The notes under the pieces were generated by a model. The model did no database searches, was not told the DNA's origin, and saw nothing but the letters and a program-made list of their open reading frames with translations. A stretch of 64,000 nucleotides of DNA from Pseudo-nitzschia pungens (Eukaryota; Bacillariophyta; Bacillariophyceae; Bacillariales; Bacillariaceae). The position numbers and the translations under genes are program-made. The stretch covers positions 717,001 through 781,000 of the forward strand of contig CM074758.1 in assembly GCA_037355855.1 (NCBI GenBank). Reading direction: 5' to 3'. Shown one piece after another: positions 56,449 through 64,000 of the stretch (position 1 is its first letter; each line of letters begins with the position of its first letter).

Positions 56449-57512
56449 GAGTCAACCGACAAAAAAGCATAGAAAAGACCGGTAAATGGGAGTTTGAATA
56501 CTCGTAGAGGGATATTCAAATTTCGGACTCCAAAGAGAAGGACGCTTCCCACGGACAAGCACGATTTCGTTCGTGACAGAGAAAATTCCTCCGCATACCG
56601 GTACCTTTACTTTTTACCTGCCGCAAGACATACGGTAAGCTTACAGTAAGGTTAATTACCGGTAGCTTCTCGGGTCCGTTGTTCCCAACGGTTGTGAAAC
56701 CAGGGGTGTGAAACAAGGTTTGGAGTAACCTTAGTCTCTGTCTCGCAGGCTCCGGAGATCTTGGTCGCGGTCTCTCCGATGATGTGACGGAGGAAAACAT
56801 TCATTTATCGGTCGGACATTCCGACCACGAGCAACACTTAGTTTTCAACATCACACCGCGAGATTTTGTCTCTTTTCCTCAAGGGAGTGAATGAAATCCG
56901 CAGATAAGCCCATCGTGACAACACGAGAAGCACCATTTCACCAAAGTCGCGCGATATTGGCGATTGTTCGCGCGATCTCAACTACGGGAAGTCGATTTTG
57001 TACGTAATATCCCATCCTACCTTGTGCAAGAGAGCGTCAGGAGGATAAAAAGGTAAGCCTAACCGAAGGAATAAACCATGTACCGGTACACATCATATTG
57101 TACGGTACGAGTAACAGTAAGGTCTTACGATGCTCGTACAAAAAACACGCCTCCGATCGAGGGATCGAATTTCAAGGAACGGAATCCATGATGCCTCCCC
57201 ACCGAGGAAGCAGCGAAAGGTGGCAGCGGCAATCGAACTACTCACACCCATACGATACAATAACACATTGTCACTCATAATGATCTCTTTCGTGTCTTGT
57301 ATAATATCTATTAGTTCGTTTCGTGTAATAATTTGGCCGAAAACGGATTGGTTTCCGACCCGTGATTCGATTGTTCCATCGCAGAGGATATAGCGTAGGA
57401 ATCGTCTTGTTGTATGTATATATGCATCAAATGCGGGCCCCGATTGTTCCGTAGAGACTCGCTCCACTTTTGTGTGTGTGTATAGAAAACTGTGTTGAAG
57501 GTTCCTTCCTTA
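56449..57512. other. spacer with motif cluster
   Basis: 56595-56670 (accggtaccttta, acggtaagcttacagtaaggtta) and 57080-57130 (accggtac, gtacggtacgagtaacagtaagg) carry the dispersed motif. No gene supported. Confidence 0.55.
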
Positions 57513-58037
57513 TCATCTAGATCCGTCGATCGCCTTGGCTGGCTTTCTTCGTCGGGGTCCCTTAAGTCCCGACGAGGGTTGCGCGGTGGGGTGATTATTC
57601 GTGGTGTTGTCGGTTGGAGAGACAACGACTCGGCCCGTGAAAGAGGATGTTTTCGTCTTAGATGATGTGGATGCATTCCATCGGGGGCAGCAGTTCTGGT
57701 CTATGGTAGATAAACTGGCGAGGGCATTGGGAGAAACTTCAAAGGACGGAGACACGGGGCGGTGGATGGGGCTCGTCGTGCTCGGCGTATACTTCTTCAG
57801 CTGCTTGAACATTTCCTTCTTCATCCGTCTGCGGGATACCTTGATAGGCGAAGATGAAGACTTTCTGGCCTTCTTGGACGACGTCTTTGTTCGTCTCTCC
57901 GCGGACTCAGAGAGAATCAGGATTCTCGGCCAGTACGATCCCTGGATTTCGATCAGTTCGCTCGGACGAAGGATCGAGGTTCTTGTGCGCTTGAGGGTGT
58001 TCATCTGGCTCGATGAAAAGATGGATGGATGGATCAT
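57513..58037 (-). CDS. unknown Ser/Lys-rich small protein
   Basis: The frame is open from 58265, but the part upstream of 58037 translates low-complexity CAA/ACA leader sequence, so I start at MIHPSIFSSSQMNTLKRTRT (174 aa). Features are KTSSKKARKSSSSPIKVSRR, MKKEMFKQLKKYTPSTTSPI with several Thr/Ser-Pro sites, and a basic GLKGPRRRKPAKAIDGSR end. There is no membrane segment or known domain. It resembles a small phosphorylated nuclear or regulatory protein, which is inference. Confidence 0.5.
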   Translation of the reverse strand: MIHPSIFSSSQMNTLKRTRTSILRPSELIEIQGSYWPRILILSESAERRTKTSSKKARKSSSSPIKVSRRRMKKEMFKQLKKYTPSTTSPIHRPVSPSFEVSPNALASLSTIDQNCCPRWNASTSSKTKTSSFTGRVVVSPTDNTTNNHPTAQPSSGLKGPRRRKPAKAIDGSR

Positions 58038-59856
58038 GGTGAAACGAGGCTTCGTGGTTGTTATTTGTTGTGTTGTGTGTGGAATCGTGGGTTGTGTTGT
58101 GTTTTGCTTCGACTGCAATAGATTGTGTTTGTGTTGTGTACTTTGCAGCTTCGTTTTTGTTATGCGGAAAGGAATGCGACGACGAAATCGTTTTTGAATA
58201 ACCCGGCTAGAGGTTTTGAACGCTTTTTCCCGTACTGTCCGCCCCGTAGGCAACCCTGCGTTCAAGTTTCTTTTCTTCTTCGTACGGAAGTACCGGTAAC
58301 CTTACTCGTAGTTTTCTCCGATGTAGAGACTCTACGACAAAAAATAATGTATTTGTACGAACCACTAAGCCTTAAGGTTACTGCTTGTATACTACGGGTT
58401 TCCCGAGGAATAAGACCAACGCCATAAATTTGCGCGCAAACATGGCACGGCACGGAACGGAACGGAACGAAACACACGGCGGATTTCGATGGGCAACAAG
58501 TTGCAACCGAAACCAACCAACAAAAACCAAAAACAACAACGCATTCCTAGTCGAAAACCTCTGGACACAACAGCTATTTTTGTTTTTTGTGTCGTGAATT
58601 GACGTCGATGCATTCATTCCTCGGAGCGAAAGCGAGTCGAATCAGTCGAACATGACCAAACGACACGGAGACGAACCCCTGAAAAACTGCTCCGAGGAAC
58701 GATCCATACATAAGTCGGGCGGTTCAATCGTGCATTCTTTTTGTCGTGGCCTCCTACGTGTAACAGTACAAGACTGCGGTGTTCCCCAATTGTTTTGGGT
58801 CATGCGCTGCACAAGAAACAACGCAGGCAGGTCTGGAGACACGCACGAAACCCTGAGTAGAACGCAACAACCAATTGGTACGAGTGCCACTGGTTCACTG
58901 CGCATCCCATCCGAAAGATTTATTTCGCACCGAAGAATGTTTGAATCGAAGAATCGAATCGAATCGAATCGAATCATCGTCCATACACCATACGCTACAT
59001 CACCGAAGACCTCTCAGATCCGAGGTTCCCTTGAATGAATCACGAATGCCAGGCGTACGTGCATGTGTCAATGAAGATTGATTTTGAGATTGATTGATTG
59101 ATTCCTTCGAAGTGGGTACAAGTACCGGTATGTGAAAGCGAAGCGATGTTAACAATCAGTGTCTAGTCGCGACGTCCCATTGGAAGAACCTATTGTATCT
59201 ATGGAACGAAAAGTCAGTCGCACGTACAAACACTAATTGATGGATTGATAAATAAATTACCATAAGATGCGAGATTAGGACTTGGTTCACCCGTGTATCC
59301 GAACGTCTTCAATGAGACATCACGTCGTTCAATGTCACATGGAGCGGAGTAGTTGCTGGAGCGAACATCGATCATCATCGTCAATCAAAATGAATCAATC
59401 AATACCGAAGAGTGCAAAATCAAAACCCTACTAGGAAAAGGCAATGGCAGCTAGCACGCCCCATGACTGAGGAGAAGAGAGAGAGAGAGAAAGAGCCCAA
59501 GGGATGATTGATTCTTTGCACGCCGCACGTTTGCCAACACGATTCGTCATCGCGTCGAAATAATAATAATGATTGGGAGCAATGCCCATTCCCATCAACG
59601 AATAGCGAATGGCAAGGATTGTCAAAAGAAATCAATCACTACCCTGAGATTACCTTCGAATCGACACCGAAGGAAGCGGTTTTGTCGTTCCAACCGAGCA
59701 TCGCTTGCCGCGAGCGATGCTCCGATCGGATTCTCTGCGAGAAGATTGGATCGTTGCACACCGTGCCCGAGCCACAACCGCGAGCGACCCGTTCGAGCGC
59801 CCACCGTGCGGCGCGATCTTGCGTCGATGGAAGGCGGCGTGCATCGGTCCTTCCTG
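58038..59856. other. spacer with simple repeats
   Basis: Holds GTTGT repeats near 58060-58140, motif copies at 58290-58400, an aatcg pentamer repeat (58948-58975), gattgattgatt (59080-59103) and a gagagaga tract (59475-59495). No gene supported. Confidence 0.5.
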
Positions 59857-60893
59857 CTACCGTCTTCGCGGTCTTCTCAGCTTCCCGCCGGGTACCGGTC
59901 CGGGTCCCTTGACGTCTCCCGCCTCCAGCCGGAGGATCGATGCCGCGTCCCCACCCGATTTCACGGCAGAAGTGACCATTCGTGCCAATGCCCACACTGA
60001 ACGCAACGCAATGCAACACAACACAACGCAATGCAACGCAACCCATCGAACGAGAAGCAAAAGACGATGAGGCATTGCTGAGCAAAGCAAACGAAGCATT
60101 GTGGTAATGTGCTCACGAAATTGAACAAATCTTTTTTCCTCAGTCGAACCCTCGTTCCGTCGATCCGCCAAGCGAATGGTCAACACAGCGGACACTCACT
60201 TCCTCCGTCTCGGTCCATTCCTTGGCTTCCACCCAGTTTTTCCGTCATCTCCGCTACTTCTTTCATCGTTTCGGGATCGATGTCGACATCGAACGGGTTC
60301 TTGAGACCGGTCTCGTTGCGAAACCACGAGTCAAAATTGCTGTCCCGGTCTTCTTTCTCTTCCACCAGCATGGCCGTCCCGTCGTCGGGGTCTTCCACGA
60401 GCATTTCGAACGCCATCCGGGCCTCGATGAACCGGTCTCTCATGGCGTCTTTTTCCTCTTCCGTGAGTCCATCGCCGTGGGTGTCGGGGTGGTTGCTCAT
60501 GGCGATCTTTAGAAATTTTCTCTTGACGTCCTTGTACAAAGACTCCTTCGGTATCTTCAATACCTTGAATGGATCCTTTCTTTTTTTTGTCTTGCGGGCT
60601 TTTCGCGAGTCGAAGACGAACCACCGAACCCGCAATTCCCAGCGGGATGGGAGAATCGTAGTCGTTGCAAAGGCGGGGCGTCTTCGTGGTAGTTGGTGCC
60701 CGATGGTTCCGCAGCGCTCGTGTGTTCTAGCAAACGAATCCGCTCGCACGGCAGCAGCCGTTGTTGTGCTCAAGCAACGGTGGATGACGTCGGCTGCGAC
60801 GCAGGAGTACCCCATGACCAACCGAGCGCCATTCCCACAAGCGTACGTTGTGCAATGTCGTGTGTTGTACAATAACCGATTCATTGTTGGCAA
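59857..60893 (-). CDS. J-domain (DnaJ-like) protein, probably mitochondrial, two exons
   Basis: Hsp70 co-chaperone family. Exon 1 (60200-60893) starts MPTMNRLLYNTRHCTTYACG, a basic presequence-like N-terminus. It contains the J domain DPFKVLKIPKESLYKDVKRK...FLKIAMSNHPDTHGDG with the HPD triad (about residue 132). It ends at a GTGAGT donor in phase 1. Intron 59997-60199 (203 nt, GTTCAG acceptor). Exon 2 (59857-59996) reads MWALARMVTSAVKSGGDAAS and ends GKLRRPRRR; the join gives LGGSQGMDRDGG-MWALARMV. Unspliced, the frame would end ECPLC. 277 aa in all. The intron contains TTGCG/TTGTG repeats. No Zn-finger or C-terminal DnaJ domain, so type III. Confidence 0.85.
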
Positions 60894-62013
60894 CTCCGTC
60901 TGAAGCTTGTCGCTCTCCGATGGTTAGATGAAGGTATGGATGATTCCATAAGCGATGGGGCAAGTCGGCAGTTCGATTCCCAACGACCACAGCGTTTGCA
61001 GAAACACAATCAATCAGTCTCCGGACACCGAACACATCGACATTGGTGTTACTGTCAGCAGATGACGACTTGACCGAAAAAATTATGATACAATGGCTGT
61101 TATGTAAACCTTACGGAGAAATGACGGCGGTCAGGGATCGCCAACGCACGACGCATGAGTATTTTCGTTCTTTATCTATTTTACCGCAACTTACGGCATG
61201 CATGATATCGTAATCTTACCCCCTGATCGTACGGTACGGTAATTACTTGCAGGTACTTAGTACTGTACGGTATCAAGAATACGGACATGAAAAACTTGCA
61301 TAACCTGACCGTAATTTTATGGTGCGGTACCGGTAAATCTTATTGTTTCGCCATAATCAAATTGTTCGTCCTTCGTCCATACAAGTAAGGTTTTACTATT
61401 TCAACAAAACTACACAAGACACTTCCCATGTACTTAAAATCGTAAGGTACTGGTCGAACGTAGATACCGTTTCGGGTCTTTCGTTTTCCCACACTACGAG
61501 AACCAACATTGTAACTTACCGGTAAGTTACGATTGATTGAGATAGTTGAGATTGTTAATTACGTGCCGTTATGCATTGACTATTTTTTTGTTGCCTTATT
61601 TTTTTTTAGCAATTGCGAAGTTTAAAAAAATCAACTTTTACTCCATCCACATTTTGCTTTTGCGAGCGAACCATTTCAACAACTTTCTGCGCACGTCGAT
61701 CAGCGTCGAACACGAGCACGATTCCAAAAAATTCGTACGAGTATTGTGCTTCGCAATACGGTAAAAAATCTTAACCTTACCTGGTACTCGTGCTCGTACA
61801 GACAATACTCGTACGGATGATTGACTTGGCGACGGCTCCGAAAAACGAGGCAGTGGAACACCGGAAAACAAGACTCGTACCATCCCGTTGGACATGGCAG
61901 CGTAGAGACTGCATAACTTCTTTGGAACAGCACAAGAACCAATTCGAACCGATTGCAATCCCAATTAGCGGAATCCGCCAATCGATTCGATTCACTATCG
62001 ACGGACGAGAAAA
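60894..62013. other. divergent spacer with dense motif cluster
   Basis: 61095-61320 and 61435-61530 carry many accgtaatt, gtacggtacggtaat, cggtaccggtaa and cttaccggtaagttac copies, and 61755-61815 has more. No gene supported. Confidence 0.55.
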
Positions 62014-63033
62014 ATGACTACTGGTTCCAAGGAATCGATTGTACCGTCGAAATGTGGATCGAAGACAGAGAACAATGGGGACGACGAAAGCACTAACGAG
62101 AACGAGAACAAGAACAGTGCTGCACCAACAATGGATCGGGGCTCCGTTGTTTGCAAGGATGAGATCGCGCATTACCAGAGCAATAATTCCGCAATAATGA
62201 GCCATCCACTGATGGAATATTATCAACGAAGAGCCTCGAACGAACAGGAACGCAGAGAGAGAGGCAAAAAGGGAAACCAAAAAGACAAGGATGTCACGAA
62301 ATCAAACCAAAGAGAGAACGAGACAGTTTCCACAAGGGCTGAAGATGAAACTGACAGCGAGGCAAGAACAAAAGCTGCAAAAAGGATACGAGTCGAGCAA
62401 ACGGATGGTAGCAACGAGAAAGCAAACAAAGACAAGACCAATCGCGAAGGGAAGGTGACAATCTCGCGCAACAAAAAGTCGACTCACAATCAGGTATCAT
62501 CATCGTTTTATCTCTGGAAAAAAATGGGAAAGAAGCGAAAAAAATACCCCACAGAGGTTGGTCAATTCGACGATGCACCAGAAGAACCGATAGCTTCCCC
62601 TGGAATGCGCAGCAATGGCTTGCCGCATGGAAACGGCATGCACCCCGTGCAGGGAGATGAAGGACAAAGCCAAGCGAATGCACAAGCTCAAACACAAACA
62701 CAAACACAAGCACAAGCGCAGCAGTTCCAGAGACCGCCGAATTCGGCGCAACAATTCGCTGTGGGATACCTTCAAAATCAGCGCCACAGCCACCAGCATC
62801 AGCAGGTTCTCGAACTCTACCGGCGAGAACAACACATGATGCAGCAACATCAGCAACATCAGGGACCGGTAGCGGCGGGGGGGGCGGGGGTTCAACCGCC
62901 AATCATGTACCAACCGCAGTACCAGACATTAACAAAATTGCAGATGGAATTGCAGGCGAAAATTATGAAAGCCCACATCGAGTACAACAAAGCTCTTCTT
63001 GCCGATGCTACCAAGAATAGAAGGCACCCGTAA
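62014..63033 (+). CDS. Gln-rich low-complexity protein, unknown
   Basis: 339 aa, intact and unspliced, starting MTTGSKESIVPSKCGSKTEN. The first half is charged (RRERGKKGNQKDKDVTKSNQ, KRIRVEQTDGSNEKANKDK). A short block, VSSSFYLWKKMGKKRKKYP, follows. The second half is Gln/Ala/His-rich (AQAQTQTQTQAQAQQF, HQHQQ) and ends in an ordered-looking QTLTKLQMELQAKIMKAHIE. This layout is typical of transcriptional co-regulators, but no DNA-binding domain is recognised. The (CA)n-like coding repeat is at 62685-62720. Confidence 0.65.
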   Translation: MTTGSKESIVPSKCGSKTENNGDDESTNENENKNSAAPTMDRGSVVCKDEIAHYQSNNSAIMSHPLMEYYQRRASNEQERRERGKKGNQKDKDVTKSNQRENETVSTRAEDETDSEARTKAAKRIRVEQTDGSNEKANKDKTNREGKVTISRNKKSTHNQVSSSFYLWKKMGKKRKKYPTEVGQFDDAPEEPIASPGMRSNGLPHGNGMHPVQGDEGQSQANAQAQTQTQTQAQAQQFQRPPNSAQQFAVGYLQNQRHSHQHQQVLELYRREQHMMQQHQQHQGPVAAGGAGVQPPIMYQPQYQTLTKLQMELQAKIMKAHIEYNKALLADATKNRRHP

Positions 63034-63349
63034 CAAAGCAAATATAGAAAAAGACCGACAGCAAAAATTGAACGGTAGGTGAGACGTGTATTTCATCGAA
63101 AGACCGTTATGTTCACCCTAGAATGCCGTTGCTCTCTCCAACAAAGACTGAGTAGAAATTGTTTCGTAAATTTAGAATGTAACTACACGTACAGCCACAC
63201 TTGTCACAAAACAGGATTTTCCACAATACGAGAGACCGATTGTACTTCTATATGAATTGTTTATGAATATTGATTGCGTAGCGAAAACATCCCCGTGTGT
63301 TTCATTGGCAAGAATCAAGGCGGTGGGAGGGTAGCTGCGTTTCACTCTC
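63034..63349. other. short convergent spacer
   Basis: 3' ends of the flanking plus and minus genes. Nothing recognised. Confidence 0.5.
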
Positions 63350-64000
63350 TCACAATTTAGGTTTCTTCGTTTCCCCGACCCCTAAAATATCTCCCATATC
63401 GTATAAATCATCGTCCTCCATCGCACTTGTTGCCGATCTAGATGCAGCCATTAGCATAGCCTTGCGTTTCAAACCCCGTTCTCTCTCTTTGCTTTCGTCT
63501 TCGTTCGATTTTGTCAGCCTCTTCTTCAGAGATATCCAATCCTGAACAAAATTATCTTGGAATGATTTAGTGGTGGAACTTTCGATATAGTTAGACATGT
63601 ATTCGTGCTGCAGAGCTTCCTTTGCAGTGATCCGCTTTTCCGGATCGAGATGCAACATCCGGCGTATGAGATCAATTGCACTAGCGTACGCCGGATCATC
63701 ACCGCCTTTCATTAATTTTGGAATAGCTTTTTCTACGCCAGGTCTGTACTTCTTTTCTGGTTTCTTGTAATATGGAAATTTTGCTCCGACCTCAAAGTTA
63801 TCGACGGCAGGTATACCGACCAATTTATAAATGGCAGACAACAGCGATTCTCTGCTGGAGTTCTCTTTGCCAGAATAAATAGGTTTGTTCAAAAGGAGAT
63901 GTGACAACAAACAACCGAGCGCCCACATATCTGTTTCCATCGTGTATTTGGGCGATCCCAGAAGCATTTCTGGTGGCACGTAAGGATCTTTCAAAATATC
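63350..64000 (-). CDS. CDK-like protein kinase, C-terminal part (truncated at window edge)
   Basis: CMGC Ser/Thr kinase fragment, 217 codons visible, with the 5' end beyond 64000. It has PYVPPEMLLGSPKYTMETDM, where the subdomain VIII APE reads PPE, then DMWALGCLLSHLLLNKPIYS (IX), LLSAIYKLVGIP, and IDLIRRMLHLDPEKRITAKE with the conserved Arg (XI). After the catalytic domain is a charged tail (KSNEDESKERERGLKRKAML...EDDDLYDMGDILGVGETK). It matches the CDK10/11-like or transcriptional CDK group in general layout; the exact subfamily needs the missing N-lobe. The frame remains open to the edge. Confidence 0.85.
   Translation of the reverse strand, partial: DILKDPYVPPEMLLGSPKYTMETDMWALGCLLSHLLLNKPIYSGKENSSRESLLSAIYKLVGIPAVDNFEVGAKFPYYKKPEKKYRPGVEKAIPKLMKGGDDPAYASAIDLIRRMLHLDPEKRITAKEALQHEYMSNYIESSTTKSFQDNFVQDWISLKKRLTKSNEDESKERERGLKRKAMLMAASRSATSAMEDDDLYDMGDILGVGETKKPKL

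Overview
The window looks like nuclear DNA of a stramenopile alga, most likely a raphid pennate diatom. The evidence is short GT-AG introns (mostly 57-108 nt), intergenic spacers of 0.3-2 kb, N-termini with diatom-type plastid presequence motifs (VHAFPS, SEAFVT, ASGFS), a CPF-type photolyase/cryptochrome, and housekeeping genes of clearly eukaryotic type. The species cannot be fixed from sequence alone. No transposase, reverse transcriptase, rRNA, tRNA or CRISPR array was recognised.

Layout. 0-5.7 kb: a large coiled-coil gene and a small spliced gene, both on minus. 6.5-15.4 kb is rich in microsatellites: an atypical SDR/NmrA-like protein (-), a low-complexity unknown (+), the signal peptidase subunit SEC11 (-, 2 exons) and the splicing factor BUD13 (+). 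16.1-19.5 kb: a glutamine cyclotransferase (-), a noncoding array of about 178-bp tandem repeats and a cluster of hairpins. 19.6-31.8 kb: a GH36/raffinose-synthase-like protein (-), a plastid-targeted GIY-YIG protein with a CCHC zinc knuckle (+), a single-pass membrane coiled-coil protein (-), a plastid-presequence protein with YxFGD repeats (+), a TFIIB-like factor with a displaced zinc ribbon (-) and a small spliced unknown (-). 33.8-40.9 kb: an unknown spliced gene (+), a TrmA/RumA-type RNA m5U methyltransferase (-), a p24/emp24 cargo receptor (+), a 220-bp duplication and a (6-4) photolyase/animal-type cryptochrome (-). 41.8-54.3 kb: a five-exon CHD chromatin remodeller of about 2468 aa (+), a mitochondrial intermediate peptidase (-) and a gamma-carbonic-anhydrase-like protein lacking its zinc histidines (+). 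54.8-64 kb: a DUF2061 membrane protein (-), small unknowns, a J-domain protein (-, 2 exons), a Q-rich unknown (+) and a CDK-like kinase cut by the window edge (-).

Several gene models were rebuilt by joining open frames through GT-AG introns whose phases match: SEC11, CHD, MIP, gamma-CA-like, J-domain, and the genes starting at 31784 (-) and 33800 (+). The genes are mostly unrelated housekeeping functions. No operon-like pathway grouping is visible, apart from a loose set of organelle-directed proteins.

Two patterns run across the whole window. First, at least six conserved genes are broken by single-base frame changes, almost all +1 and mostly in short G/C runs. This points to consensus errors or allele differences rather than seven independent pseudogenes. 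Second, nearly every AT-rich spacer carries variants of a GTAAGGTTAC / ACCGTACGGTA motif family. The most interesting biological candidates are an apparent 3-nt microexon in the mitochondrial intermediate peptidase, the YxFGD repeat protein, the GIY-YIG/CCHC fusion, the inside-out TFIIB-like protein, the IPRR/K repeat tail of the CHD protein and the hairpin cluster near 19 kb.
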